In this document: positions 1 through 9,560 of the stretch, in pieces
Layout of the letters: every line of letters starts with the position of its first letter
Numbering within the stretch: position 1 is the first letter of the stretch
From: Chara braunii
Lineage: Eukaryota > Streptophyta > Charophyceae > Charales > Characeae
Direction: 5' to 3'
Assembly (NCBI GenBank): GCA_003427395.1
Contig: BFEA01000024.1
Span: 1,131,707-1,186,626 of the forward strand
Length of the DNA: 54,920 nucleotides
Notes under the pieces: generated by a model
Seen by the model: only the letters and a program-made list of their open reading frames with translations
The model's database searches: none
Told to the model about the DNA's origin: nothing
Program-made: the position numbers and the translations under genes

Positions 1-1092
1 CAACTGGGGTCAGGTTGGTTGGCCTTCTTGTTGGATCTGGGTCTGTTTCGAGCAGAGTTTTGCACTCCACAAACAGAGCACCCCCCCGGATCCCACAGAT
101 TATCAGTTGTTTGGGCAGTCCTTCAAGATGCTCAATCGCAACTGGGGTCAACTGGGGTCACGGAGGTATCAGGATGAACGCAGTCGCACTCAGTATGTCG
201 GTGATCCTTGCTCGGGTGGTCCGCACTCCTTGCGAGCCTCTCGGCTAACAAGGCACAACATGGCATGCGCAATTTGTGAAGTTCGCCGACATTCGAACTT
301 CGTCAGTTCATTCCGTGAAATCGTTGTTCCTTCCGTGTTGATACGAGGTCCTCGAGCCCCGGCGTCTTGTGGTTGGGGATGTTGGGCATATTTCTTCAAG
401 AACGTGCCATCGACCACTTCTCAACCGCCCCCTCTCTGCGTCCACACATCCTGAGCAATTAGGAAGTTCGCCAGTATCCGCACTTCGTTAATGTCTTCGC
501 CAGATCGTTCTTCGTTTCGTGTCTCTTCGACCTTCTCGGTCCCCCATCGTCGTGTTCCGGAATATGGCGAGCAACAATGTGCTGGCAAGAACTTCCGAAA
601 AGGACCCCTCTCCGTGTCAGCACATCCTGTGATACAGCGCACCGAGGAGTTGACAAAAGTTCGTCGGTATCCGCAGTTCGCACACGGGTTCTCCATTCGT
701 TCACTGTCCCTGTTCTGCCCCCTAGGTTCGGTCTACAAGGGCGTGCGGGTTTGGAGAGCTGTTCTCTGTTGAGAGCATTTCCTGGCGCTGTGCAGGCGAG
801 GACGTCTGGAGGGCGTCTTCACTTCTGGCGGACGAAGTTCGCCTGTATCCGCACATGCAACATATGCGGGGCAGCAGTCTCGGACGGCACGGTCGCCTTG
901 ACCCTCTGTCTTCGACGTTCGACGGCAACGCACCTCCGCTTAGTGCCTGTTGTGTTTAGTACACGCCACGAATTTTGTTTTTGTGTGCTGCATCATAGCT
1001 AGTCCGCCAGCATCCGAACTTCTCGTTTGTGCTGATTGTTTGTGCTTTCTGTGTGTCCCGATGCTTCTTTCGTTTGGGCTAGTGCAGACAGA
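1..1092. other. Upstream non-coding region built of diverged ~180-bp units
   Basis: I see no convincing coding frame before the ATG at 1093. The region is a poorly conserved tandem series. Each unit carries one copy of a 22-bp palindromic motif, at 279, 464, 657, 835 and 1001, spaced 166-193 bp apart. Short stretches between the motifs also resemble each other, for example the C-rich stretch ending in 'cacatcctg' near 441-451 and 613-629. It may be the promoter or 5' untranslated region of the gene that follows; no TATA box or start site can be pointed to. Confidence 0.5.
279..1022 (+). repeat. Palindromic 22-bp motif, upstream cluster (5 copies)
   Basis: Copies lie at 279-300, 464-486, 657-679, 835-857 and 1001-1022, all in the same orientation. 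The shared core is AAGTYCG, then about 8 bases close to CCGGTATC, then CGNACTT. The two ends are reverse complements of each other. In the copy at 279 the arms AAGTTCG and CGAACTT match over all 7 bases. The spacing is nearly regular. Confidence 0.75.
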
Positions 1093-2127
1093 ATGTCTAC
1101 GTCAAGGGGCGAGGAACAGCCTACGGGGACCTCGGGGAGGGAATCAACGACCAAAAAGTCCTGGTCCGATCATGTCCGCGCGAAATGGTATGTCGATTGG
1201 TGCTGCGGGGATGAGAACGACCCCACGAGAGGGCCTTGCGGTCCTGTTCTATTCGTGGAAGACAGTAGACCCCGGAGAGTGCTTGGTTCGGTGGAGGGAT
1301 GGCAGGCGGCTAGGAGTCACGACAAGATGTATTTCAAGCTGCACGAGATTTACAATTCGAAGGGCGGCATCGTGGCTGCTTCCAAAGGGGCGGCCCTGTC
1401 GTGGGATCTGTTCCAGGGGTTTGGTGCAGGGGCTTTGAGGACCCCTTTCTACACACAACTCGCGGCTGAAGGTGTTGTTTCCGCTAGGGAGTTCTTCGAC
1501 TTGGTGGAAACGAATGACGTCCACCTTGATGAACCGTGCCAGATCTCATGCAACCTGGCACTGTCGCAACCTGTGCAGATGTGCACTGGGTTCGAATCCA
1601 GCGGTGCTCCGTCCGAGGGAGGAGATTTGGGTTCCGGTGCTTCGTTCCAACTCCACCTCGGCAAGGAACGCGGTCGCTTCGACGATAGCGAGGAGGAAGA
1701 AGAGGAGAGGACGGGGAATTCGCCGGTAAGAGGGGGAGACCGCAGGGTGCTGAGCATTCCGGGGGTTGAGAAAAGAACACCGGTTCAGGAGCAGCCCTCG
1801 ACGTCAGCCGGGGGTCACACAATGGGGTCGGGGGGGAGGCCTGCTGGCGTCGTGTCCGGGGGAGAAGAGGGTGAACAACAGTCTTCACAAAAGAGAAGGG
1901 GAGATTCTCGTGGAGTAGCGGCGGCAGCTTCAGGCCCCGCAGACGTCAGGGGGAAAAAGGAAGGGAGGGGAGGGGCATGTGGACGCTGCGAGTCACAAAC
2001 GCCCATCCTCGGCGCAGATTCAGCCCCTGTCCGGCCCTGTGCAGCAGAGGGCTCCCATCGACATCGATGCGGCGTATTTCCTCGAATGGAAAGACGGCGT
2101 GCGCACAAAGCGGGAGATCCCCATTAA
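1093..2127 (+). CDS. N-terminal module of the composite gene, unknown family
   Basis: The frame starts MSTSRGEEQP at the ATG at 1093. An earlier in-frame start at 1036 adds a hydrophobic stretch without support. Residues about 1-160 look like a folded domain (WSDHVRAKWYVDW, MYFKLHEIYNSKGG, LSWDLFQGFGAGALRTPFY), perhaps a small DNA- or protein-binding domain; I do not recognise the family. Residues about 195-295 are acidic and then Gly/Ser/Glu-rich and probably disordered (a run of EEEEEE near 1690-1710). The genuine reading appears to leave this frame between 1919 and 1976, in a run of G and A, and to continue in the next frame as the ParB-like module. The last ~50 codons of this frame are therefore probably not real. 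Confidence 0.5.
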   Translation: MSTSRGEEQPTGTSGRESTTKKSWSDHVRAKWYVDWCCGDENDPTRGPCGPVLFVEDSRPRRVLGSVEGWQAARSHDKMYFKLHEIYNSKGGIVAASKGAALSWDLFQGFGAGALRTPFYTQLAAEGVVSAREFFDLVETNDVHLDEPCQISCNLALSQPVQMCTGFESSGAPSEGGDLGSGASFQLHLGKERGRFDDSEEEEEERTGNSPVRGGDRRVLSIPGVEKRTPVQEQPSTSAGGHTMGSGGRPAGVVSGGEEGEQQSSQKRRGDSRGVAAAASGPADVRGKKEGRGGACGRCESQTPILGADSAPVRPCAAEGSHRHRCGVFPRMERRRAHKAGDPH

Positions 2128-2713
2128 CCCGTCGCAAGTCGTCGACATCGGGGAGTGGGAAGCCGGGTACAACCAGCGTTCCTTGGATCCGGTGCAAACA
2201 CAGCTGATCATCGACGCCATGACGACGGCCTACTCGCAGGCCGAGAAGACGTACGAGCTGCCCACACTGAAGCTAGGGCCGCTGGGGCTAGAGAAACCGA
2301 AGTCGTGGGTGCGTGCAGTCCGTCTGAAGCCCGAGGACTGGAAGGACGAGCTGGCAGACCAATACTACTACTACGCTGTTGCCGGCCAGCACAACGCGAC
2401 CGCCGCCAGGAAGCTGCTTGGCACAGACGTGGCGGTCAGGTACAACTTCGAGAGGTGGCCTGCACGAATGGTGTACTTCTCCGACGCGGACTTCAAAGGG
2501 TATTTTCTGGTCAGCGCCGAGTACAACAAGAAGGACCTGAAGGCGCCTCCCAGACAGCAGAAACTTTCGATGAAGAACATCCGGTGGTGTTGGAAGGAAA
2601 AGGGTTACCCCAGAGCTGTTATGGGGAACCCGAGCGGAAAACAGGCTCAGGTGGAGGCGTGGCGCAGGTTTTGTACAGATGCGCTTCAAAAGACGCCGTA
2701 CAATCATTTGTGA
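1919..2713 (+). CDS. ParB/sulfiredoxin-like domain module
   Basis: This frame is open from 1919 (TAG at 1916). It has no good ATG, so it is probably entered from the preceding frame. The segment ELADQYYYYAVAGQHNATAA (about 2348-2407) matches the ParB/Srx-fold signature, in which a hydrophobic strand runs into G-x-H-R followed by an Ala-rich helix. Here the triplet is GQH-N (2384-2395), so the usual Arg is Asn. Before it lies a proline-rich 'LKLGPLGLEKPK', after it 'RWPARMVYFSDADFKGYFLV', as expected for the domain's later strands. ParB-like domains occur in partition proteins, in some nucleases and often beside DNA methyltransferases in phages and mobile elements. The frame ends in TGA at 2711-2713, yet the same frame continues sensibly beyond it. 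Confidence 0.55.
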   Translation, partial: RRQLQAPQTSGGKRKGGEGHVDAASHKRPSSAQIQPLSGPVQQRAPIDIDAAYFLEWKDGVRTKREIPINPSQVVDIGEWEAGYNQRSLDPVQTQLIIDAMTTAYSQAEKTYELPTLKLGPLGLEKPKSWVRAVRLKPEDWKDELADQYYYYAVAGQHNATAARKLLGTDVAVRYNFERWPARMVYFSDADFKGYFLVSAEYNKKDLKAPPRQQKLSMKNIRWCWKEKGYPRAVMGNPSGKQAQVEAWRRFCTDALQKTPYNHL

Positions 2714-3079
2714 ATACTCGCTGACGACAAGACCGAGCAAGGCATAAGGAAGCAGAACGCTGCCCTTCGATCTTATTTCCCGCTTGCGATGGCCGGGGAA
2801 AGTGCCTGGAAAATGGGAATGGAATTTTTTGAGAAATGGGAGACGGGCAGACTGCTGGCACCCGAAGGGGCGAAGTGGATCGCGAAGAAGGAGAAGGTGA
2901 AGGATGTGAAGGCCGGTGTGAGCCACATCGAAAATGATAAGGCCGGGCGAAAGGAGGTCGTCTACAACATCCCCGTCGAAGCGCCTAAAAGAAAGGAAAA
3001 AAAGAAAAGGCGTCTGGCGACTGGTTCGTCCAAGTCACCGAGCCGGATCCGCACTGCTGGAAAAGCATGGAAGCCTTAA
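2714..3079 (+). CDS. Continuation of the ParB-like module after an in-frame TGA
   Basis: Reading on in the same frame past the TGA at 2711 gives ILADDKTEQGIRKQNAALRS, then KMGMEFFEKWETGRLLAPEG and a lysine-rich stretch (KRKEKKKRR) near 2984-3012. The composition is like a real protein and the frame stays open, so the TGA is probably a nonsense mutation, a read-through site or a sequence error. Beyond about 3004 this frame is less convincing than the -1 frame, which reads GDWFVQVTEPDPHCWKSMEA and runs straight into the long downstream frame. Confidence 0.45.
   Translation: MLADDKTEQGIRKQNAALRSYFPLAMAGESAWKMGMEFFEKWETGRLLAPEGAKWIAKKEKVKDVKAGVSHIENDKAGRKEVVYNIPVEAPKRKEKKKRRLATGSSKSPSRIRTAGKAWKP
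2998..3004 (+). promoter_or_regulatory. Candidate -1 ribosomal frameshift heptamer (A AAA AAG)
   Basis: A run of seven A followed by G lies at 2997-3004. Read in the ParB-module frame, the codons are GAA AAA AAG, so the heptamer A AAA AAG sits exactly in the register required for a -1 slip. The -1 frame is open from 2989 and leads directly into the 1072-codon frame. A weak downstream stem (GACTGG paired with CCAAGTC, from about 3019) starts further away than the usual 5-9 bases. A one-base indel in the A run is an equally good or better explanation, given the other breaks in this gene. Confidence 0.3.
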
Positions 3080-6000
3080 CAGACAATGAGAAATGTCGGT
3101 TGCTGAAAAAGGTTCTCAACTGCGAGGTGGTGTGGGTGCAGACCGGCTCCTCTGCGTTGGCAAAGCAAGGGAAGTTGGGGATGCACGAGGCAGTGCAACT
3201 GGTGAAGTGCGACCGCATTTTGGTGCGGTTATGGAACTACTACCAGTTTAAGTATGAGAATCGGTCTGACTCTGATTGGACGCGTTCGTATCCCTTCCTG
3301 CGGAAAAGAGAGGCGATTTTGGGACAGTTCAAAAGCCAGGCGCTGGATGCAGCATTGTGGGACGGAAGCAGGAAACTCGTTGGAGGCTCATCGTTGTTCA
3401 GAGACTGTCCCCCGTTTATGGGCTGCGAGGACGACAAGTCGATCAAGGCGACAGAAAAACTGGTTCACAACAAGAAGTTGTCCATCGACTGGAAGAACAA
3501 GGTCCTTTCCGTGCTGACCGGCAGCAGGTCGAAAAGCATGGATGTCGCGCTTGCCGAAGTCATGGTGCACATTCGGTGGCGGGACTCGGGAGACGTGACA
3601 TCCATCGCCCCCTTCGGCGTCGATCCTCTGGAGGCGCAGATGAAGGTCGTCGAGTTGGAGAAAGCGGTTGGGATCACGAAATGCCACACTGTCGTTCTTG
3701 ATTTGTGCGAGCTTGTGGATATCACAATGTGGACACAGCAAGCTTTCGAGAGTTTGAATGCCCTTCTAGAACATTTGTTCCCTTCGCACTGGACGGTCGT
3801 TGCTTTCGTCCCCCGGGAGCACGACTACTACTTCATGACCAGTCTACGCCATTTGTCCGTTGTCAAGGCAATGGCAGGAAAGTGGGTGAGGAGGATGCAG
3901 CAGAAGAAAAGCTTCGCGGCCGGCAACAACTTGTACTCATTGGACGACCGCATGTACATCCTCTTCAAAGGTGACGACTTGCGGGAGAACACGTCTGTGG
4001 TTTACGACGCGAGGTTGGGGGCGGGTGATGTTGCTGCTGTTGGGGCACATGTCAAAGTCACCCCGACGGACGTCTCGGAGATGTCGTTCGACCCTTGTGA
4101 ATGGCCCCTGGTCATACCTGGTCGTGAACCCAAGGTTTACAAGGACATGGAACGGAACCTCACGCACTTGGCCCATCAGCTGGAATTCGTGTGCAAAAAA
4201 GGGGAGGGTGTCATGTTTCTCGGGAAGGCGCACGCGCAAGTCGTGTGGGAGGCTTTGAAGGGCGATCGCAACGTCATCGCGTTGGAGGGGAATTCGGAGT
4301 TGCTGCAATACACGTTGGATTTCCTGAAAAGCGCGGTCAACTCTGGAGCCCACCGCTGCGAGTTCATTTCGAGGACCGACAAACCGAAACGCGCTTGGGA
4401 GCCGTCCACGGACATGTGGTTGAAGCTAAGCAAGAGGAAAAGGGACAGGATATACGAGTTCCTCTTCCTGGAGACGCGGCCTAGGAGGGACAGCGACCCT
4501 GAGTATATTCGCCGCAAGGAGCACATGTTGGCATTGCTGGACAACTACCATGGCGCCTCGCGTTTGAACGCGAAGAACTTCCTGGACCGACTGGAGTGTT
4601 TGTACTTTGTCGAGCCGGAGCAGGAGCTCAGGGTCGCGAGTTACAGTGCATTGATTGACACGGACGAAGAGGCATCGACCGGAGTCGTTTTCGACACCAA
4701 TGTTCCGGAGGAGGATAGCGACACCGAGGAAATCGCCCTAAATTACCACCCTGCTCCTGTTCTTCCATCCCCGGGTTCCTTGACGGCAGGTGCGTCATCA
4801 TGCCAGGCCAGTCCAACGGCGCCCGTTCGCAGGTCCACCCCCGGCAAGACCCCCAGCAAGCTGTTGGCGAAACTCACACCCCGAACTGTTGCCCCGCCTC
4901 GCTTGCGTCCAGGGAGTGCAGTCCCATCGGAACATCCTTCTCGGAAGGATGATTCCATTCACTTTGAAGGGCACGACCACACTCGTTCTAGTGAAGCAGA
5001 CTGGGGTCACGACATGATTTGGCACCCGGGAACGATCCAGCCTTCAATCCGCAAAGGGGAGTGGATCATGGTCGTCGTGGACTCGGCTGGGCAGTGGGAG
5101 CCATGCTCGCGCCTTCCCAAGTCCGAGTACTTGCAACTCGCAAGCAGTGGTGTGGCGGATAAAGTGGCGTCCGAGAACCCCCATCTCCAGGCAACCGACC
5201 CGGCCGTCGTTGACCACGCTGATCGCTTGTTTCTGGAGCTTCAAGACAAGGGGTGGTTGGAACTCTCAGACGAGTTTTACGACTTCGATGCGAGTCCTTC
5301 GAAGGGAAGCGTGGACTGGAAGGTCCCCCCTACGACGGGGCCGCAGGCGAGTGCGGGAGGGGGACCTCCAGGCCCTCCGGGGGGGGGAGCGGATGAGGGT
5401 AGCGGCAAGGGGAAAGGAGAGGGCACCGCGTCAGGGGGATCGGTTGGCACTCACGACCAGGGCAAAACATTGGAAAGCGGCGGCCAGGTTGGGGTGTTCA
5501 ACGTTGCTGACAAGACGACCGAGGGGGCCAGCAAATTGGTCGCCGACATCCGAACTTCTCAGAACGAGGAGCCAGCGCCTTCGGACGCTGCGAAGTCCGT
5601 CGGCATCCGCACTACATCGACCACACATTGGTCGGCCATCCCCTCGACGACTGCTTTCGCCGCCTCCGTTGGCATCGGGAGAGGCTCAAATGAGGGGGTT
5701 CCAATCACCGGCGTCAAGTACGAGTCCGTTGTTATCCGAACCAAGACTCATGAGGTGCACGATGGGGAACCCGTCCTGCGCAGCGCTACAGGAGCAAAAG
5801 TGTCGGAAGCGGGTGCCAAAATGAAGTCCGCCGGAATCCTCACTTCGGTTTCGTCCTGTGCCACGTCCGACGACTTTCCTACGCGGCAGGGGACTGCGTC
5901 GGCCGTCGGAGACGGGCCGCCTACGGAGTCCAACGCACGGTTGGATAGCGGGGCGTCGTCTGTGCTCTGCAATTCGAACTCCGCCGGTATCCGAACTTGC

Positions 6001-6285
6001 TGGGGAACGGGCATGCAGTCACAGGTCGTCGAGTGGGCGGAAGATGAGACGTGTGCGGGGATAGAAGACTTGTCGGCGGGAGTCGGCGATGAGCCGGTGG
6101 AAGGAGCCGAACTGCGCGAGAGGGACGGGGGGGAAGAATGGGTGCAAGTGGAGGACGACCAAGAACAACAGGAATGGGAAGAAGATGGGGGAGGAGCGAA
6201 AGAGGGGGAAAGGGATTCAATTTTGTTGCGTGAAGGAGAACACAATGGACGGTGGAGAAGATGCTGGCTGCGGAGAGTCGTCTGA
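3067..6285 (+). CDS. Degenerate beta-class DNA amino-methyltransferase-like protein with long disordered tail
   Basis: This is the longest frame (1072 codons from the ATG at 3067; the frame is open from 2989). Residues ~205-310 read like motif IV and following strands of N4/N6 amino-methyltransferases: VVLDLCEL (209-216) where active enzymes have (D/N)PP(Y/W), then a helix and HWTVVAFVPREHDYY. Residues ~345-425 read like the C-terminal half of a beta-class enzyme: a KDMERNLTHLAHQL helix, VMFLGKAH (382-389) in place of motif I F-x-G-x-G, and VIALEGN (403-409), whose Glu407 is where the SAM-ribose acidic residue is expected. Both signature motifs are altered, so catalysis looks unlikely. Residues ~530-1060 are acidic, Pro/Ser/Gly-rich and hold at least five in-frame copies of an S-x-x-I-R-T peptide encoded by the palindromic DNA motif. 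The methyltransferase assignment is an inference from pattern, not from a search. Confidence 0.5.
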   Translation: MEALTDNEKCRLLKKVLNCEVVWVQTGSSALAKQGKLGMHEAVQLVKCDRILVRLWNYYQFKYENRSDSDWTRSYPFLRKREAILGQFKSQALDAALWDGSRKLVGGSSLFRDCPPFMGCEDDKSIKATEKLVHNKKLSIDWKNKVLSVLTGSRSKSMDVALAEVMVHIRWRDSGDVTSIAPFGVDPLEAQMKVVELEKAVGITKCHTVVLDLCELVDITMWTQQAFESLNALLEHLFPSHWTVVAFVPREHDYYFMTSLRHLSVVKAMAGKWVRRMQQKKSFAAGNNLYSLDDRMYILFKGDDLRENTSVVYDARLGAGDVAAVGAHVKVTPTDVSEMSFDPCEWPLVIPGREPKVYKDMERNLTHLAHQLEFVCKKGEGVMFLGKAHAQVVWEALKGDRNVIALEGNSELLQYTLDFLKSAVNSGAHRCEFISRTDKPKRAWEPSTDMWLKLSKRKRDRIYEFLFLETRPRRDSDPEYIRRKEHMLALLDNYHGASRLNAKNFLDRLECLYFVEPEQELRVASYSALIDTDEEASTGVVFDTNVPEEDSDTEEIALNYHPAPVLPSPGSLTAGASSCQASPTAPVRRSTPGKTPSKLLAKLTPRTVAPPRLRPGSAVPSEHPSRKDDSIHFEGHDHTRSSEADWGHDMIWHPGTIQPSIRKGEWIMVVVDSAGQWEPCSRLPKSEYLQLASSGVADKVASENPHLQATDPAVVDHADRLFLELQDKGWLELSDEFYDFDASPSKGSVDWKVPPTTGPQASAGGGPPGPPGGGADEGSGKGKGEGTASGGSVGTHDQGKTLESGGQVGVFNVADKTTEGASKLVADIRTSQNEEPAPSDAAKSVGIRTTSTTHWSAIPSTTAFAASVGIGRGSNEGVPITGVKYESVVIRTKTHEVHDGEPVLRSATGAKVSEAGAKMKSAGILTSVSSCATSDDFPTRQGTASAVGDGPPTESNARLDSGASSVLCNSNSAGIRTCWGTGMQSQVVEWAEDETCAGIEDLSAGVGDEPVEGAELRERDGGEEWVQVEDDQEQQEWEEDGGGAKEGERDSILLREGEHNGRWRRCWLRRVV
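5537..5998 (+). repeat. Palindromic 22-bp motif, copies inside the coding frame
   Basis: Copies at 5537-5558, 5593-5614, 5722-5745, 5824-5846 and 5977-5998, with a weaker one at 5661-5680. All are in the plus orientation and all are read in the same frame, giving peptides VADIRTS, SVGIRTT, SVVIRTK, SAGILTS and SAGIRTC. Spacing varies (56-153 bp) but always keeps the frame. Confidence 0.75.
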
Positions 6286-6794
6286 CTCGTTCGGACAGTT
6301 GTACACGATGCAACGCGGAGGTGATGTCGACGATGACGCGACGACGATGGAAATGGAGACTCAGGTGGCCACTGGACTTTCCGCAGACCTAGATGCCTAT
6401 GACGTGCACCCGCTGGCACCGGCAGTGCATCTCCAGGACGGGTGCGACGAGGTCGCCATGGCAGGGAGCCAGACGAAAACAAATCGTTGAATGGACGTCA
6501 ACGACGTCACTGATTGCAAATTCGGCAAACAACACGCCATATCAACTCCGTCCCCGCCTACGAAAAACGTCGGCCGCGTCGACACCGATCTTTCCGTGGG
6601 CGCCGACTTGGCGGTCCCGTCGCCCTGCTCTCCGACACTAGCGGACGCCTTCCCTGGCACAGTGGGGGTAGGGGTTGCCGGCTGCCAACATGTGACATCC
6701 CCGAAAAAAACCAGGGTGGCCACTCCGCCTCTCGCGGTGCTCGCCTTACCCGCGCTCAGGTCGCCGATGAAGGAACGAAGGGAAAAACCGGCTG
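6245..6794 (+). CDS. Acidic continuation of the composite gene up to a splice donor
   Basis: After about 6200 the long frame turns basic and stops at 6285, while the +1 frame becomes acidic and protein-like: MDGGEDAGCGESSDSFGQLY, later MQRGGDVDDDATTMEMETQ. It is interrupted by TGA at 6488-6490 and then continues (MDVNDVTDCKFGKQ, SPMKERREKPAG). At 6794/6795 the sequence CTG|GTAAGC is a good plant splice donor. The function of this segment is unknown; it looks like a disordered linker between the methyltransferase-like part and the protease part. Confidence 0.4.
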
Positions 6795-7858
6795 GTAAGC
6801 GTTCATGATCTCCGCCACGTCTGCACGCCAACGTCTCTTGAGGGCCAACGATGTCAGTCAGCCATCTTGTCGTTGAGGCGAGGACAAGTTCTGCCTTCCC
6901 ATGGACGGTAGCAAAGACGGAAGTCTGTGTGGCCACAGAAGAGGATTGCGGACACTTGCCGCAGTTCGCGCTGCGCCGAAATTCGAACCCCAATGGCCAC
7001 ATACAGATCAACCGGTATTGGCCTCGACACAACAAGTGCGGATACCGGCGGACTATAACAATGGGTCCTTCCGGTACGACACACCTGACCTATCCGCCTC
7101 GTCTGGAGTGTGCTATTCTTTCGTTGGCAGGACAAGTCGTTGTAGTACGCCGGTATCCGCACTACCATCGTCCACGACATGAGAAGAGCTAGCACATGGT
7201 TAAGTATACATTCCGGCGGACTTTCATCCACGACCTGCACACAGATACTGAACTCGTTACCCCTCGGCAAAACAAGTGTGGATACCGGCGGACCAAACAA
7301 CCCCTGCCGAGAAGATAAATCACCCTTCTATCTGCTGGTTGTTTAAGTCCGCCGGTGTCCACACTTCTATTGTGGGTGCGTGATGTGCTTAGTCTCAGAT
7401 ACTCCACCGACATCCGCACATGGGCAAGTGCCGACTTTCCATCTCTCACCGACACTGGTCGTGACGACACCGGCGGTGTACAAAAAACAGACCTTCCGGA
7501 GGTCCGATCTTTTTAGTGCGTCGGTATCCTCACTTCCAATGTCAGGGCCGGACGTGGTTGGTCGGTGTCTGCCCGTTGTGGCTTCTAGTCCGCCGGAATC
7601 CAGACTTCATCGTTTGTCGACTTCCCTCCTGTTTGGCCTGACGTGGTCTTGCTTCGCGTTGTGCAGGGGTCTCAGGCTCGACTGCGCTCCTCGTCTTCAT
7701 GTCCAAAGGCTCACATGCTCCTCGCTGCACACGACCATGTGATGACAAACTCCGCTGGTTGGAGAGGCCATCATCTGGATGGCTATGTCATTGTTTTACT
7801 TTTCAACTTTAATCGAATCGTATATTCATTTCGGGTTCTGTCTTTCTTTTGTTTACAG
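6795..7858 (+). other. Probable intron, 1064 bp
   Basis: The donor GTAAGC is at 6795 and the acceptor, a T-rich tract ending in TTTACAG, is at 7857-7858. Splicing leaves one base of a codon in the first exon and two in the next, giving an uninterrupted frame (KPAG joined to VGSTRKRRSS). This removes a region full of stops. The intron is crowded with nine copies of the palindromic motif in both orientations. Confidence 0.55.
7034..7608. repeat. Palindromic 22-bp motif, intron cluster (9 copies, both orientations)
   Basis: Copies begin at 7034 (-), 7144 (+), 7202 (-), 7274 (-), 7345 (+), 7401 (+), 7459 (-), 7515 (+) and 7587 (+). Apart from the first gap (110 bp), the spacing is 56-72 bp. Conservation is highest at the palindromic ends and in the central CCGGTATCCG; the DNA between copies is not obviously conserved. 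Confidence 0.75.
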
Positions 7859-8250
7859 GGGTAGGGTCGACTCGGAAAAGGAGGTCCTCCAATTTCTCGA
7901 AATATCCGGCACGAATATTGCAGAAGGTCCCCGGGTTCACGACAAGACACAAGAATATGTTAAAGGCATCAGGGGTTGATGTCGAGATTGGGGAGAAGCA
8001 CCATGCTGTGGCCACTGATGAATGTCTTTCCCTTCTGCCTCCGGAGAAGGGGACGTATCCCCAATCTGTGACTCGGGGTCATGCCATGTATGAAAAATAC
8101 TTAGCAAAGCATCGCGCGATGAGGGACAATCTTTGGAACACCGTTTCTCACAACCCAGCGTGTGCGTTGGTCGATGATGTGCATTTCGCCCCAGAGCACA
8201 TGGAGCCTGCGCGGGGACTTTCGATAAAGCGATTGCGCCTCGAGTCTTAA
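7859..8250 (+). CDS. Basic exon preceding the C48 protease, unknown function
   Basis: Starting at the splice acceptor, this frame reads VGSTRKRRSSNFSKYPARIL, then a stretch rich in charged residues (HKNMLKASGVDVEIGEKHH, GHAMYEKYLAKHRAMRDNLW), and ends with TAA at 8248. The ends of adjacent frames suggest a frame change near 8220: the other frame reads FDKAIAPRVLRVMGDIS, then a TGA (8271) and the protease. Such N-terminal extensions are common in Ulp1-type proteins; no domain is recognised. Confidence 0.45.
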
Positions 8251-8276
8251 GGGTTATGGGTGACATATCCTGAGGC

Positions 8277-8945
8277 TTGGTGATACCTCATCATGTTCTA
8301 TCTACTTTCGTTGATGATCAAGTGAGAATCACAGCTAAAGATCTGCTCACCGTCTTGCTTGTCGATGGGAAGCTCAACGATGAGGTGGTGAATTTCTACA
8401 TGGCGCTTTTGGGGTCGTCTGCATGCGTGACACGTCAAACATCATCAGGCCTTCGAGTCTTCAACTTCAGTTCGTTCTTCTTCAGTAAGCTGCAACTCCA
8501 TGGACACGGTGTGGTGGAAAGGTGGGCTAAGAATGTAGATCTGCTTCACTTCGATGTGATCTTCGTTCCGGTGCACAAAGACAATGATCACTGGATCCTC
8601 CTTTCCGTCAATTTGAGGGACAATGTCTTCGAGATTTTCGACTCCTGTCCTCGCATTATAGCAGATTCGCGTTTCTACCTTAGTGTTTTTGAGTTGATTG
8701 TACAATACTTAGAACATCATACCTCACATAGCCGGTCGCCTAGGAGTTGGAAGTCTATGGCGGGGAACGTTGTTGTGGAAGGAGTTCCGAGACAAGTTGA
8801 TGGAGCTAGTTGCGGGGTGTTCATGTTGACGTTTGCAACGTTGTTGCAACGTGGTGATCGACCACCTTTCAGGTTCTCTTCTGAAGATATCCCTGTAATT
8901 AAACGACAATTGGCAACATGTCTTTTGGAACACCATTGTCTTTGA
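8277..8945 (+). CDS. C48 (Ulp1/SENP-type) cysteine protease domain
   Basis: Ulp1-family enzymes cleave SUMO or related ubiquitin-like modifiers through an isopeptidase or C-terminal hydrolase reaction. Counting from the first possible codon at 8277 (TTG, so the true start is probably upstream), LNDEVVNFYMALL (33-45) is the usual helix that opens the domain. KDNDHWILLSVN carries the catalytic His105, FEIFDSCP carries Asp122, and VPRQVDGASCGVFM carries the oxyanion Gln173 and nucleophile Cys179. All four residues are in the expected order and spacing, and the length (222 residues) is normal for the catalytic domain, so it could be active. C48 proteases are frequently carried by plant transposons such as Mutator-like and CACTA elements. 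The short upstream break leaves unclear how the protein is initiated. Confidence 0.85.
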   Translation: MVIPHHVLSTFVDDQVRITAKDLLTVLLVDGKLNDEVVNFYMALLGSSACVTRQTSSGLRVFNFSSFFFSKLQLHGHGVVERWAKNVDLLHFDVIFVPVHKDNDHWILLSVNLRDNVFEIFDSCPRIIADSRFYLSVFELIVQYLEHHTSHSRSPRSWKSMAGNVVVEGVPRQVDGASCGVFMLTFATLLQRGDRPPFRFSSEDIPVIKRQLATCLLEHHCL

Positions 8946-9560
8946 TTGATTTCCATGACTTCTGTACATTCTTTTGACTGTATTTCATTCAATAGCGATT
9001 GTTTTTTGTTATACATGACATTATTCCACTGCCTTTCTCAGTGCAACTTCGTTCTCTTTTGTTCACTCAATTTCGAGTGCTGTTTAGGATGGTCGTTGTC
9101 TGTATGGCGACATTTGTAGTCTTTGTCATCTGCATCGTTTCTCGTGCGGTGGGACAAATTCTTGTTGCGTTCTTTTCTTCGAATTTCACATATAAGAACC
9201 TAGAGTGTGCATAAGAATTGAAATCAGATGATATCCGAATTTCTTGTGCGATATAATAAATTGGTGTGCCCATGCATAACAACTCCCGATAAGTGCGTCG
9301 GTGTGCAGTTCATTACGCGACCATCACTTGGTTTGTGATTGCCTACAGTGCATTTAACAAATAACTTCGTGTTCATGTCCGGGACTTCTGTGAATGGCCT
9401 GCTCAAGTGCAGATGTTGCTTGCCAATAAAATCAACCCCCCTCTTTGTATGCATTTCATCACATAGCGAAATAAGTCCAGATATTATCAAACATACATTG
9501 CATCACTTGAAGAAGTCTGGTTCTTATACGAAATCAGAAAAGTTGTCCTTGTCAGAGGTC
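8946..9560. other. 3' flank of the protease gene, no gene seen
   Basis: AT-rich sequence follows the TGA of the protease. A degenerate copy of the palindromic motif lies at about 9224-9243 (GATATCCGAATTTCT). No polyadenylation signal is convincing and the small open frames look random. Confidence 0.4.

Larger units (their letters stand above)
1093..8945 (+). pseudogene. Composite multi-domain gene (ParB-like, methyltransferase-like, C48 protease), broken
   Basis: The parts listed separately below share strand, order and composition, and I infer that they come from one ancestral gene or mobile element. The breaks seen are: a +1 frame change between 1919 and ~1976; an in-frame TGA at 2711-2713; a -1 frame change near 3000; a +1 frame change between about 6190 and 6245; a TGA at 6488-6490; and a frame change plus TGA between 8220 and 8273. 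One intron (6795-7858) joins frames correctly. Sequence error in homopolymers could explain some breaks, but the number suggests a decayed copy. No transposase, terminal repeats or target-site duplication were found, so whether it is a transposon or a host gene is open. Confidence 0.55.
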